DNA of 64,000 bases, taken from a bacterium (GTDB lineage: Bacteria; Bdellovibrionota; UBA2428). The notes beneath the pieces were generated by a model, which was not told where the DNA came from, made no database searches, and worked only from the letters and a program-made list of their open reading frames with translations. Location: assembly GCA_009991595.1 (NCBI GenBank), contig JAACVK010000022.1, positions 1 to 64,000 of the forward strand, read 5' to 3'. The position numbers and the translations under genes were made by a program. Positions 1 through 9,096 of this stretch are shown here, piece by piece. How positions within the stretch are numbered: position 1 is the stretch's first letter; each line of letters opens with the position of its first letter.

Positions 1-110
1 TTCGCGTCGCTAAACAAATTCAAAAGAGCTTGAGCGCCCGGGAAAAGAAAAAACAAAACAAAAGCGCTAGCAATAAAACCTAGCGACACTCGGGACGCCA
101 GATTTTGCAC
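1..110 (-). CDS. ABC transporter permease, N-terminal fragment (ThiP-like)
   Basis: Only the first 36 codons lie in the window; the gene runs off the left edge. A GTG start at 110 directly abuts the stop codon of the upstream solute-binding protein gene (TAG then GTG), which indicates tight translational coupling. The visible peptide has a short polar N-terminus followed by a strongly hydrophobic stretch (GFIASAFVLFFLFPGA), as expected for the first membrane segment of an inner-membrane permease. Identity as ThiP is inferred from the ThiB-like neighbour; the fragment alone shows only a membrane protein. It is too short for the ORF track. Confidence 0.55.
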   Translation of the reverse strand, partial: MQNLASRVSLGFIASAFVLFFLFPGAQALLNLFSDA

Positions 111-1001
111 CTAGAGAAGACTCCAGCTATCAGTCCACTTTTGAAAAAAATCCAGACGAAGCTCCGACGCTTTTAAACTCTTTACCTGAGTTAAACCGTT
201 GAAGCAGTTGGGCAATTTAGTTTCAGAATCCGCGGGGAACATCCAATTTAGCCTTGGAAGCTTGCTTTGAACCTCGGCGCTCAACACATAATCAACAAAC
301 ACTTGTGCGTTCGCATCCTTCGATCTTTTTAACTTAGCAACAAACTCTCTTTGCTCAGGATACCCCTCCTTAAGAGGAATGGCCTTAAACTTTTTTTCAT
401 CATGGCATAAGTGATAAGCTTCACTACTTAAATAGCTCCAAACTGCAGGAGCCTGCCCTTTTGTGAAGGCAGAATATGCGGCAGACCAGGAAGGATAGAC
501 TGTTTTCACAAGCTTTTGAGAGTCAACCGGACTGATCAATTGGTGTTCATAAATGGCTCTAATCCAACCTTCACCAGCACTGCTAAAACGAGGGTCAGGA
601 AGAAGTAACTTGTTCTTTAAAACTTTAGCCAAGTCAGCCCAACTTTGAGGAAAGTCCTTTGTGGCAATCATCTCAGTATTAACAACGATGGCAAAAGGTC
701 CGCGCTCAAAAACTCTCCCTTCATCAATAATGTTCATCTCTAGAGCGGCCGCATGGCCTGCCTCTCCCAAACCAATAACAACATCAACGTTTTTTGAACG
801 CGGTGACTTCAAGTAACCAAAAAGTCCTGAAAGCTCCTTCGAACTAACAAACTCTAATTTCACCCCTGGATGCTTCTCTTCAAACCCCCTCTTGATACTT
901 TCGCCCAAACTACCTTCCCCCAAAAAGGACGAATAGCTAAGAACGGTTAAAGAAAAACCACTCCAGGAAAACAAAGAAAAAATCAAAAGAAGCAACATCA
1001 T
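111..1001 (-). CDS. thiB: Periplasmic solute-binding protein, ThiB (thiamine) family
   Basis: 296 aa with an N-terminal signal peptide (MMLLLLIFSLFSWSGFS) followed by the type 2 periplasmic binding fold (TVLSYSSFLGEG, DVVIGLGEAG). The central SWSAAYSAFTKGQAPAVWSYLSSEAYH and the later LNWMFPAD segment fit the pattern I recall for ThiB, the thiamine/TPP-binding component of ThiBPQ importers; other iron- or spermidine-type members of the fold match less well. The start overlaps the DedA stop by 4 nt (ATGA) and the stop abuts the permease start, so the three genes form one operon. I see no TPP riboswitch core upstream, so the substrate is inferred from family resemblance only. Confidence 0.7.
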   Translation of the reverse strand: MMLLLLIFSLFSWSGFSLTVLSYSSFLGEGSLGESIKRGFEEKHPGVKLEFVSSKELSGLFGYLKSPRSKNVDVVIGLGEAGHAAALEMNIIDEGRVFERGPFAIVVNTEMIATKDFPQSWADLAKVLKNKLLLPDPRFSSAGEGWIRAIYEHQLISPVDSQKLVKTVYPSWSAAYSAFTKGQAPAVWSYLSSEAYHLCHDEKKFKAIPLKEGYPEQREFVAKLKRSKDANAQVFVDYVLSAEVQSKLPRLNWMFPADSETKLPNCFNGLTQVKSLKASELRLDFFQKWTDSWSLL

Positions 1002-1627
1002 GATTGTCGCACCTTCTTTAAAAAACGAAGCAACAAATAAATCAAGCCCGCCACAACAAAGGCTCCAGCAACCCCCACTAAAAAGTATTCTTTAACCTGA
1101 ACAACTAAATCATCTAGAGCTGAAGTATTCTTTTGATAAAGATGCCAAGCGGTCTTTCCAACAAATACAAAAAGAGGGGCCGAAACCAGGGCCGCCAAGC
1201 CGTCCATTAAAAGAAACTTCCAAAAAGGAAATTTCAAAGTTCCTGAGCTAAAAAACACGGCTGTTCTTAAACCCGGAAGAAACCGTGCACCAAAAATGAC
1301 CCAAGATCCATACCGGAAAATAGCAGACTCCGCTTTTTTTAAAGTTTTCTCTTTTAATATAATCGAGCCGAACTTAGTTTGAATGAGGCGCCGACCAATT
1401 TTTGTCCCCATCCAGAAGATACAAGAATCGCCCAAAACAATCCCGGTGTAAGTGATAGAGGCCACAAGTAAAAACGGGTATCCATACTTCTCGCCCAACA
1501 AACCCGCGACAATCAAGATGATGTCTTCGGGCATAGGAAAACCAAATGCACACAAAAGAAGGAATAGAAACGGGCCAACCAAAGCCAAAACAGGACCACT
1601 AAACTGGTTTATTAAATCATCAACCAC
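998..1627 (-). CDS. DedA family inner-membrane protein (VTT domain)
   Basis: 209 aa, polytopic. The family signature near the N-terminus is present as AFGFPMPEDIILIVAGLLG, and the second half carries FGARFLPGLRTAVFFSSG, the conserved Arg/Gly/Pro segment of DedA/VTT proteins. DedA proteins are implicated in undecaprenyl phosphate or phospholipid flipping and envelope homeostasis; the exact substrate here cannot be read. Translation starts at GTG 1627 and the gene overlaps thiB by 4 nt. Co-transcription with a thiamine-type importer is an unusual partner and gives no clear functional hint. Confidence 0.88.
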   Translation of the reverse strand: MVDDLINQFSGPVLALVGPFLFLLLCAFGFPMPEDIILIVAGLLGEKYGYPFLLVASITYTGIVLGDSCIFWMGTKIGRRLIQTKFGSIILKEKTLKKAESAIFRYGSWVIFGARFLPGLRTAVFFSSGTLKFPFWKFLLMDGLAALVSAPLFVFVGKTAWHLYQKNTSALDDLVVQVKEYFLVGVAGAFVVAGLIYLLLRFLKKVRQS

Positions 1628-1641
1628 GGCAATTGCGGACG

Positions 1642-1671
1642 TTTATATACTTATCGAATCAAGCTTTGCAA
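1642..1671 (-). promoter_or_regulatory. Candidate sigma70-type promoter for the DedA-thiB-thiP operon
   Basis: On the minus strand TTGCAA, an 18-nt spacer and TATAAA lie in the 52-nt gap between the subtilase stop and the DedA GTG. The predicted transcription start would leave a leader of about 8 nt. Pattern match by eye only. Confidence 0.4.
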
Positions 1672-1679
1672 AATGCTTT

Positions 1680-3383
1680 TCAGATATGTCTAAACCTGCG
1701 AAGTCTTACCCTAAAACGCCGCGCCCAGAATGAAAACAAGTAGCCAAAAGCCACCAAAAACACTGAATTCCCACCAAATGGACCACCTTTGAGGTCTCCA
1801 TTTTTCGAAACATCTTCAATCATTCCGCAGCCACCACCGCCACCGCCGCCTCCGCCTCCACCATCGCTAGAAGCAGACGCACGGTTTAACTGAGCCGCAC
1901 CATTGTCATCAGAAGTTGCATAGTAAAGAGGCAAACTAACTCCAGGTCGATTTCCAGTGCTAGTAGCCGAATCAGCAGCTGCAAAGGAATTCATAGCGTG
2001 GACATAGCCTCGGGCCGCCACCTTATTCATGGCGCTATGGCGAACTGAATTGTTCATAATCAAATTTCTTACTTCGTAATTCGTAAGAGAGGGATTGATG
2101 CCACGAATGACTGCTGCAATCCCGGCAACTACGGGCGTCGCCATTGAAGTTCCTTTTTTCTTTGTAAAATAGTCGAACTGCGAACTAAAATTTGCGTTCA
2201 TGCTTAAGATTCCATAGTCGAAGTATTGTGATTCTTGAAAGCTACCAGGGGCTGCAACCTGAACGGTTCCTGCCCCAAAGTTTGAGAAAGTTGAAAACTC
2301 AAGTCTCTGAAAAACGTTTGCACTATAAACTGGAGTAAGAGAGCCAACACTCAATAGAGCTGGAATATTAAAGGAGGCGGGAAAATAGGGAGTGACGTCA
2401 TTGTTATTAACTCGGCCGCCTACCGCATTTCCAGCCGCCGCAAACATAATGATGTCGCGGTTATACAGTTCTACCATTGAGTCATACAAAGCCTGAGAGA
2501 AAGAAGAAGAGCCCAGAGATCCCCAGCTTGCATTTACAACACGAGCGCCGCGCATGGCTGCGTATTCCATCGCCAACACGGCTCCTGTCGTTGTTCCATA
2601 GCCACGATTGTCTATGAAGCGAATTGGTAAGACCTGTATGCGCTTAGCCTCAGGGTAATCTTCAATGGCTTGATCTCGAATTGTTTTAATGATCCCTGCT
2701 ACGTGTGAGCCATGATCTGTTCCACCCTCGGCAATGCTCCCATTCCGATTAAAAACATTAGCCCCATAGATATCATCAACGTATCCATTGGAATCATCAT
2801 CAACCCCATTTGCAGTTTCCGCTGAATTGATGGCCAATGCAGAAGTAATGTAAGGATGCGTAACAGTTAGGCCGGTGTCGATCACAGCAACAATTACCGC
2901 AGAGCCACCAGCCTTAGGCTGTGCCGGATCTGGACGCGCTGTCGAAAAACCCAACACATCCTGCAACCAGGGAGAAATACTCAGGTCGGAGGGAATATCA
3001 ATCCCATCAAGCGAGGACATATCCCACCTTCTTTCCAACTCGTAATACTCAACAAGAGGATGTTCAGTAAGCGCATCGCCCACTTCGTAGCTATCCCCCT
3101 CGGCCAAAACAATACCTAAATTAGGAAGCTCTCTAGAGGGCATTTGAATATCTTCTAACTCTTCGGCAAGATACTCCAAGTTAGCATCTCGAATGATTTT
3201 ATTGGTAAAAGGGTTGCTAGACTCGCCTTTTTTGATTTTCACGATAAAGCGGCCAGCCTCGTAATCGGTGTTATCTAAACCCGCACCGTCCTGGGCCATC
3301 AATGAAAAACAAGCAAACAAGGCAGGCGAAATAACCAAGGAATTTCGCAGTTTAAGCTTAACTAAATATTTAAATTTCACCAT
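1680..3383 (-). CDS. Exported subtilisin-like serine protease (S8) with Gly-rich linker and C-terminal anchor
   Basis: The ORF track extends to 3392 (TTG); I prefer the ATG at 3383 (MVKFKYL), close behind a GAGGG ribosome site. In track numbering: signal peptide about 1-33, an inhibitor-type propeptide about 45-120 (AGRFIVKIKKGE), then the S8 domain with the triad Asp172 (VIDTG), His227 (DHGSHVAG) and Ser near 418 (GTSMATP). After the domain comes a run of about eleven Gly, then CGMI, a hydrophobic segment (NSVFLVAFGYLFSFW) and a basic tail (RRFRVRLRRFR). That Gly/Cys-hydrophobic-basic order resembles C-terminal sorting signals such as GlyGly-CTERM or MYXO-CTERM. It is likely a surface or periplasmic protease held by its C-terminus; its substrate is unknown. 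Confidence 0.88.
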   Translation of the reverse strand: MVKFKYLVKLKLRNSLVISPALFACFSLMAQDGAGLDNTDYEAGRFIVKIKKGESSNPFTNKIIRDANLEYLAEELEDIQMPSRELPNLGIVLAEGDSYEVGDALTEHPLVEYYELERRWDMSSLDGIDIPSDLSISPWLQDVLGFSTARPDPAQPKAGGSAVIVAVIDTGLTVTHPYITSALAINSAETANGVDDDSNGYVDDIYGANVFNRNGSIAEGGTDHGSHVAGIIKTIRDQAIEDYPEAKRIQVLPIRFIDNRGYGTTTGAVLAMEYAAMRGARVVNASWGSLGSSSFSQALYDSMVELYNRDIIMFAAAGNAVGGRVNNNDVTPYFPASFNIPALLSVGSLTPVYSANVFQRLEFSTFSNFGAGTVQVAAPGSFQESQYFDYGILSMNANFSSQFDYFTKKKGTSMATPVVAGIAAVIRGINPSLTNYEVRNLIMNNSVRHSAMNKVAARGYVHAMNSFAAADSATSTGNRPGVSLPLYYATSDDNGAAQLNRASASSDGGGGGGGGGGGCGMIEDVSKNGDLKGGPFGGNSVFLVAFGYLFSFWARRFRVRLRRFRHI

Positions 3384-3570
3384 AACCCTCAACCCTTGCT
3401 TATGGCTGCAATTTAAGTGCCAAATTCGGCAGATCTGTTAGCGTAAGCCATTGTTTTAATAGGCATAAATTGTGTTAAGTTAAGATTAAGAACGGCCTCC
3501 CGCCCAAGCCTTGGGCATAACCCCATGCGTTGTCGACCTAAGTCCGGAATTTTAGTACGAGAGTTAGTAA

Positions 3571-4500
3571 ATGGACGGTTTCTCAAAAATGACAAAATAT
3601 AAAGACCCTCAAAAGCCTCAAGCAGCCTCCCATATGTTCTGGTTTTTCATCATTCCAGCTATCGTTTTTATGGGTTGGGTCAGTTGGACCCTCTTGGGGG
3701 GCCTCAACAAAAAGACGGAAGTAAAAAGCTCGCTAGTCAATCGAGTCCAAGAAATTCGGGATGGGAAATCGGCTGGAGCCCGTTACCAAGCCGCCTACTC
3801 TTTTGCTCAAGACCTCCAGAGAGAGATTCATTCTGAAAAAACGTCCTTGGAGCCTGCCGAGAAGGATAAGTTATTTTCAAGCCTCGGCTCACTCCTTGAA
3901 GAATTTCCGGAAGATGCCCGCTTAAGGCGCTACTTGATTCTAACCTTAGCCCAACTAAAAGACGTCAGAGCCATTAAAGTCTTTCAACAAAACTTAGCCG
4001 ACCCAGATGAAGACATTCGCTTTTATTCGGCCTGGGGTTTTATTGAAGCTCTCAATGAAAACAAAGATCAAATTACTGATAAGCATCTTGAACTAGTAGC
4101 AACTTGGCTCAATCACAAAGAGCTCTCATACAAGAAAATTGCCACGAGCTTTTTGGTTCACTATCCCGAGTATCAAACAAAGGTAAAATCCCTGCTAAGT
4201 GATGAAAACAAAGAGGTTCAATGGAATGCCGCAGTAGCATTAGCCTCTCAAAAAAATGCTGCAGGGAAAAACCTGATCAATGAGATGCTACAACTACATA
4301 CAATTCGATCCATTAGCTTTAGAAGCAGCCGTGACTTAGAACAATTTGTAGCGACAGCTTTAGAAGCCACAAAAAATTTAAACGATCCAGAACTTGCTCG
4401 TGCCGCACTCAGTCTTCGTGAAAAAGTCTCGGACCAAAACTCAGAAGGTCGCGCTGTTAATGCGGCCTTCAAAGGGTTTAAGATGGAGGATATACTATGA
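3571..4500 (+). CDS. Membrane-anchored HEAT-repeat protein, function unknown
   Basis: 309 aa. A single membrane segment (FWFFIIPAIVFMGWVSWTLLGGL, about 24-46) follows a short cytoplasmic N-terminus, leaving a large, probably periplasmic helical domain. From about residue 105 the sequence shows HEAT-like repeats with the typical D-x-x-x-R/V-R-x-x-A pattern (DPDEDIRFYSAWGFIEAL, DENKEVQWNAAVALASQ). Such domains are usually protein-binding scaffolds. The ATG at 3589 is an alternative start. The stop overlaps the lipoprotein start (ATGATG), so the two are coupled and probably act together in the envelope. No enzymatic motif is visible. Confidence 0.8.
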   Translation: MDGFSKMTKYKDPQKPQAASHMFWFFIIPAIVFMGWVSWTLLGGLNKKTEVKSSLVNRVQEIRDGKSAGARYQAAYSFAQDLQREIHSEKTSLEPAEKDKLFSSLGSLLEEFPEDARLRRYLILTLAQLKDVRAIKVFQQNLADPDEDIRFYSAWGFIEALNENKDQITDKHLELVATWLNHKELSYKKIATSFLVHYPEYQTKVKSLLSDENKEVQWNAAVALASQKNAAGKNLINEMLQLHTIRSISFRSSRDLEQFVATALEATKNLNDPELARAALSLREKVSDQNSEGRAVNAAFKGFKMEDIL

Positions 4501-5405
4501 TGAAAAAATCAACGTCACTTCTGCTCCTAACTCTTGCATTAGCTTGCTCTAAAACCGACACCGCCTCCGAAGAGTCTGAAGCACTTGCCAAGCAGATTAA
4601 TGGAATTCAAGTGGGCAGAGAAGGCCTCAACAACGACTTCAACGCTACAGCTTCACTTAAAAATAACGACGGGTCGATTGAAACCCTTAGCTTTAAGGCA
4701 AACTTTGACGAAGACACCAAAAACTATGAAATCAAAGAAGAAGAAAACAAGCCCTATGTCTTACACATCAAATGTGACGAAGCAGATCCGCTTTGCAACC
4801 AATCCATCGTAAAGGTTCAAGGATTAGACAGCAGCCCACTACCCGGAATAGCCACAATCGAGCAATTTTGCATTGAAAACCCTACGTTGCTTCCAACTAT
4901 TTTAGGAGATGGCAACGAAGGCGAATACGACGAAAAAATCTTTGCAACATTGGTAAGAGACTTAGCCGTAGAATTTGGCGATGACTTTAGGGGCGCAGAC
5001 CCTGTCCTTAGTTCTCGCCTTATCTTGAGAAGAGTGCAAAAAACAAACAAGCATTTTTTCAATCTATCCATCTATCGAACTAAAGAACATTCAATAGACA
5101 TTTACCAAATGCGCGGAGACGAGGGTGAAAACCCTCTCGAATTTCACTCGTATTCCATCGCAAACTTAGAACCATTGAAGCGAAAATTTTCCAAAAAAAT
5201 AATAATAGGCTCAAACACAGTGCTATCGCGCCAAAATATTGAGGGTAATTTCAACTACAGCTTCACTCTTAAGTTTCGCGATATGGCGTCAGGAAAAATT
5301 CCAGCTGTATTGAACATTGATCTTGAAGGCAACACTGGTGGCTTTGAATCCGACGACAGCGAGGATAATCCCAACCACTCTCCCTTCGTCTTTGACTGGA
5401 TATAA
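4497..5405 (+). CDS. Predicted lipoprotein, function unknown
   Basis: 302 aa. The N-terminus is a lipoprotein signal (KKSTSLLLLTLALACSK) with the lipobox LALAC, so Cys17 would be lipidated. The mature part is acidic and Asp/Glu/Asn-rich. There is a Cys pair (CDEADPLC) near residue 95 that could form a disulfide, and a beta-rich C-terminal half (NIEGNFNYSFTLKFRD). I do not recognise a family. It overlaps the HEAT-repeat protein gene by 4 nt and converges on the SDR gene with only 2 nt between stop codons. Confidence 0.8.
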   Translation: MMKKSTSLLLLTLALACSKTDTASEESEALAKQINGIQVGREGLNNDFNATASLKNNDGSIETLSFKANFDEDTKNYEIKEEENKPYVLHIKCDEADPLCNQSIVKVQGLDSSPLPGIATIEQFCIENPTLLPTILGDGNEGEYDEKIFATLVRDLAVEFGDDFRGADPVLSSRLILRRVQKTNKHFFNLSIYRTKEHSIDIYQMRGDEGENPLEFHSYSIANLEPLKRKFSKKIIIGSNTVLSRQNIEGNFNYSFTLKFRDMASGKIPAVLNIDLEGNTGGFESDDSEDNPNHSPFVFDWI

Positions 5406-5407
5406 AA

Positions 5408-6154
5408 TCAGCCTTTAAACGGATCTAAAGTTGTTGCGCTCGGCTGGTCGGTTCCCAAGATCGTAACGTTCTGAATGTTCACATGTTCGGGCTGCTCGGC
5501 AATCCACAATATTGTATTGGCCAAATCCTCAGACTTTAAGGGACGATAACCTTCGTAGACTTTGTCTGCAGCTTCCTTATCGCCTTTAAAACGAACTACA
5601 GAAAAATCTGTTTCCACTCTTCCAGGCGCAATGTTGCTCACACGAACGTTTGTTCCACCCAAATCAAAACGTAGCGATTCAGCAATCATGTGAACCGCAG
5701 CTTTAGTGGCGCAGTAAACCGTTCCACCTTTGTAACCAACATCTCCAGCTACAGAGCCAATATTGATTAAGTGTCCACGCTTTTGAGCAATCATATTGGG
5801 AACTATCTTTCTGATTAGAGAAAGAAGACCCATTACATTTGTCTGAAACATCTTTTCAACATCAGACCAAAGATATTCCTGAAAAGACTCCCGTCCCAAA
5901 GCTAGTCCTGCATTATTTACTAAAACATCCACGTTTTTAAGCCAATCCTTATGAGTCTCATAGAAAGCCTCAATAGCAGTCTCGGAACTCAAATCGACAG
6001 ATGCGATCTCAACACTTGAGCGTTCAGCCCTTAAGGATTCTAACTTTTCTATTCTTCGAGCCACCGCCAAAACTTGATAACCTCTTTCAGCAAACAATTT
6101 AGCAGTTGCCCTACCTATTCCAGCACTTGCTCCCGTCACTAATACTTTTTTCAT
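5408..6154 (-). CDS. Short-chain dehydrogenase/reductase (classical SDR, YdfG-like)
   Basis: 248 aa Rossmann-fold oxidoreductase. The cofactor motif is GASAGIGRAT (about 8-17), the NNAG motif is present (VLVNNAGLALG), and the catalytic tetrad shows Ser in NIGSVAGDV and Tyr/Lys in YCATKAAVH. The Ala-Arg-Arg sequence at the end of the second strand (VARRIEKL) points to NADP(H). NIAPGRVETDF is the usual substrate-loop start. It is closest in character to YdfG-type 3-hydroxy acid or serine dehydrogenases, but the substrate cannot be assigned. It is apparently monocistronic. Confidence 0.85.
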   Translation of the reverse strand: MKKVLVTGASAGIGRATAKLFAERGYQVLAVARRIEKLESLRAERSSVEIASVDLSSETAIEAFYETHKDWLKNVDVLVNNAGLALGRESFQEYLWSDVEKMFQTNVMGLLSLIRKIVPNMIAQKRGHLINIGSVAGDVGYKGGTVYCATKAAVHMIAESLRFDLGGTNVRVSNIAPGRVETDFSVVRFKGDKEAADKVYEGYRPLKSEDLANTILWIAEQPEHVNIQNVTILGTDQPSATTLDPFKG

Positions 6155-6202
6155 CTAAAACGTATCCGTTTACTTTTCACGTCCATCCGCTACCTTTTCA
6201 CA

Positions 6203-8209
6203 CTAAATTCTGTCAGCTACGATTTCTGCAATGTCTTTAACGGCGACTTTATCAGCTTGGCCTTTTTCGGTAACACCGTCGTCTAGCATCACCTGACAAA
6301 AGGGACAGCCTGCTGCAATCACATCGGGCTTTGTTTCTAAAGCTTCCTCTACTCGCTCTACGTTGATGCGCTTTCCAATGGTTTCTTCCATCCACATACG
6401 CGCACCACCGGCCCCACAACAAAGGCCCTTTTCCTTATTTCGAGCCATCTCAACGCGCTTCACCCCAGGAATAGAGTCGATAGTTTTACGAGGCTCTTCA
6501 TAAACTTCGTTGTAACGACCAAGGTAACAAGAGTCATGATATGCAATGGTTTGCTCTCCACCCGAATTGTTCATGCTAATTTTACCTTCTTCAATAAGGT
6601 GCTGTATAAGCTCTGTATGGTGAATAACCTTTTCAGCTGTATAACCAAAGTCAGGATATTCATTTTTAAGAGTGTTAAAGCAATGCGGACAGGTGGTGAT
6701 CACCTTTCGAATGTTGTGCCTTTTTAAGACTTCAATGTTGGCATCCACCATCATTTTGGCCAAATATTCGTTGCCCGCTCTTCTTGCAGTTTCGCCATTG
6801 CAAAGCTCTTCTTTTCCAAGAATCGCAAAATCAACTCCCGCCTTTTGAAGAATTTTAACTAGAGAGGTAGATATCTTTTTATTGCGATCATTAAAGCTAC
6901 CTGCACAGCCGACATAAAAAAGATATTCTGCATCTGGCTTATCAGCTACTCGAGGAACATTTAAGTCCTTACACCATTCATCACGAGCATCACCAGCAAT
7001 CCCCCATGGATTCGAGTTGTTTTCCCAATTCTTCATGGTTGATTGCAATTCAGCTGGCATTGCGGACTCCATCATGACTAAATTTCTTCTCATATCAACA
7101 ATCTTGTCGACGTGCTCAATTCCAACAGGACAAGCCTCAACACAGGCTCTGCAAGTGGTGCAAGCCCACAATGTGTCGTGAGTAATTCCGCTCTCTTCAC
7201 CAATAAGCATTTGTTTGGGCTCAGCATCGGGATTTTTTAACAACTCATCACCAACCGTGAACAAGTGATGTTTAATGTCTTCAATCAATTTCATGGGCTG
7301 CAATGGCTTGCTTGTTGTTGCCGTTGGACAAAACTCATTACAACGTCCACAGGCCGTGCAACTATAAGTGTCCAGAATATCTTTCCATGTAAAATCAGTG
7401 ATTTTAGAAACACCAAATGATTCTTGAGTTTCATCTTCAAAGTTAATGGGAGCAAAAGTCCCCTTGTGCCCTAAACGAGCAAATAGAAAGTTTGGACCAG
7501 CTGCTACAACGTGAAGGTGTTTTGAATTGGGAATATAAACCAAGAAGAAAAACACAGTAAGCAAATGCGCAGCCCAGCCCCAATGGGCAAGCTGTTCGGC
7601 TCCATGAGCACTCACCCCAGAAAGAAAAGTATTGGCAATCCAAGCAGACACAGGTCTAAACTCAGGAATTCCAAAAATAGACCCCGACTGAACATATCCG
7701 GCAAAAGTAATCATGTTGGCAAACATCAAAAACCCTGTAAGCACCAAAATAAGCATTGCGTCTTTTTGATGGTCCCAACCAGAATCAAGCCTCTTCGGCT
7801 TAATGATCATCCGACGAATCATGCCGTAGCTAACAGCTACTAAAATCAAAGGGTGAACAATGTCTTGAGCGAAAATGATCCCATTATACAAAGGCCCTAA
7901 AAAAGAAAAGCTAAAACCGTGAAACAAGCCCTCTATGATGTGCTCTGTAGTCCCGATTGTAACAATAAGAAAGCCCCAAAAGATTGTGGCGTGCTGTAAG
8001 CCTGGCCAAAAATCCTTAAACAACTTCCTCTGGCCTAAGACGTTTTTTGTAAAAACGGCCAATCTTTCTGGAAAATCAGAGAACAAAGCCTCTTTCTTTC
8101 CTAAATTGAGTAGGCGCCAAAGCCTATAAAAGGCTTTTCCAGCTAAAACGCTAGAAATGACGATACAGGCGATTGTGAAAAAAAAGCGAAAATCCATAGT
8201 TAAAGACAT
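6203..8209 (-). CDS. Membrane-bound Fe-S oxidoreductase with CCG domains (EtfD/FadF-like)
   Basis: 668 aa. Residues 1-250 are polytopic and resemble a nitrate reductase gamma-type haem b membrane domain, with conserved His in the helices. Two 4Fe-4S motifs follow (CTACGRCNEFCP and CTTCRACVEACP). The C-terminal half has two CCG domains (YVGCAG...TTCPHC and CYLGRY...GLCCGAGG...AGCPFC), as in heterodisulfide reductase subunits. This architecture is that of EtfD/FadF proteins, proposed to pass electrons from electron transfer flavoprotein (fatty-acid oxidation) to the quinone pool. No etfAB genes are in the window, so the donor is inferred. It is divergent from the next gene with a 38-nt gap. Confidence 0.82.
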   Translation of the reverse strand: MSLTMDFRFFFTIACIVISSVLAGKAFYRLWRLLNLGKKEALFSDFPERLAVFTKNVLGQRKLFKDFWPGLQHATIFWGFLIVTIGTTEHIIEGLFHGFSFSFLGPLYNGIIFAQDIVHPLILVAVSYGMIRRMIIKPKRLDSGWDHQKDAMLILVLTGFLMFANMITFAGYVQSGSIFGIPEFRPVSAWIANTFLSGVSAHGAEQLAHWGWAAHLLTVFFFLVYIPNSKHLHVVAAGPNFLFARLGHKGTFAPINFEDETQESFGVSKITDFTWKDILDTYSCTACGRCNEFCPTATTSKPLQPMKLIEDIKHHLFTVGDELLKNPDAEPKQMLIGEESGITHDTLWACTTCRACVEACPVGIEHVDKIVDMRRNLVMMESAMPAELQSTMKNWENNSNPWGIAGDARDEWCKDLNVPRVADKPDAEYLFYVGCAGSFNDRNKKISTSLVKILQKAGVDFAILGKEELCNGETARRAGNEYLAKMMVDANIEVLKRHNIRKVITTCPHCFNTLKNEYPDFGYTAEKVIHHTELIQHLIEEGKISMNNSGGEQTIAYHDSCYLGRYNEVYEEPRKTIDSIPGVKRVEMARNKEKGLCCGAGGARMWMEETIGKRINVERVEEALETKPDVIAAGCPFCQVMLDDGVTEKGQADKVAVKDIAEIVADRI

Positions 8210-8247
8210 AGCGATGCTCCTTAAAGCTTTGTATACCTAAAGCTATC

Positions 8248-9096
8248 ATGGCTGTTCTCGGATTTGAATTGCTGCTGAGATTCTTATGGGGCTCAGCACT
8301 CATTTTATTTTGGATTTCTCGAAAAGAAACAAGCGAGCGCTTTCTCCGGATTGCCTTTTACATAGGTTTGGGGACTGCTGCGGCGGCCATCTGGCTAGCT
8401 AAGTCTGGCTTTCAAGGTGCAGACCTCAATAATGCTTACTATAGCCTTGCCTCTCTAACCCTTGGACTTGCTCTCTATAGCTTTTTTTCAGGGCGCTTAG
8501 CGCGAATTCCAGGGTTTCTACTGGTTCTAATCTCTCCAGCTTTTGTTTTAAAAGCCCAAGGGTTCGATGCACAAATCAACTTTTTACTTTCAAGCGCCCT
8601 ACTGGGTTCAGTGTTCATGGGACAGTTCCTAGGGCATTGGTTTCTCACCGTTCCAAACATCCACATTAAAGAATTAAAAAGAGTCACCGTCTTAATGATG
8701 ACTTCCATTGGATTAAAAAGTGCCGAAATTCTCTGGACACTCTTTGTTAAAATTGGAGCGCATCCTAACAACTATTCAGTTGACGCAATGGGACGCCCGC
8801 TCGGACTTGCCCTTCAAGACTCTCAAACGCTTTCGCAACTCAATATGGCAGAAGGACTCTTTACACTCAGCGGAGACCTTTACTTTGGATTGGGAAGCTA
8901 TGGCCTCATCATTTTAGCAACCCGGGTTTTGTGGGGAACACTGGCCCCCTTAATTTTGGCGGGGTTAGTCTTTCAAACCGTTAAAATGCGCTCCACTCAA
9001 TCGGCGACAGGTATTCTCTACGCCATGTGTGTGATGATTCTCATTGGAGAAGGCACTGCTATTTATCTAAAAAACATACTTGGATTTCTATTATGA
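8248..9096 (+). CDS. Polytopic membrane protein, function unknown
   Basis: 282 aa with about seven or eight hydrophobic segments and few charges (for example LLRFLWGSALILFWIS, LYFGLGSYGLIILATRVLW). I recognise no transporter or enzyme signature. His636-type positions are absent; the conserved-looking polar residues are MGQFLGHWFLTVPN and the final IGEGTAIYLKN. The stop overlaps the start of the GHMP kinase gene (ATGA), so the two proteins are translationally coupled, which hints at a shared sugar or lipid substrate. Confidence 0.72.
   Translation: MAVLGFELLLRFLWGSALILFWISRKETSERFLRIAFYIGLGTAAAAIWLAKSGFQGADLNNAYYSLASLTLGLALYSFFSGRLARIPGFLLVLISPAFVLKAQGFDAQINFLLSSALLGSVFMGQFLGHWFLTVPNIHIKELKRVTVLMMTSIGLKSAEILWTLFVKIGAHPNNYSVDAMGRPLGLALQDSQTLSQLNMAEGLFTLSGDLYFGLGSYGLIILATRVLWGTLAPLILAGLVFQTVKMRSTQSATGILYAMCVMILIGEGTAIYLKNILGFLL

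Noticed and set aside
1628-1679. TPP riboswitch before the DedA-thiB operon
   Set aside because: The CUGAGA core and the partner arm are not present in the 52-nt leader region.
3413-3595. 60-aa minus-strand ORF in the gap upstream of the HEAT-repeat gene
   Set aside because: No ribosome site or family likeness; it overlaps the HEAT gene start on the other strand.
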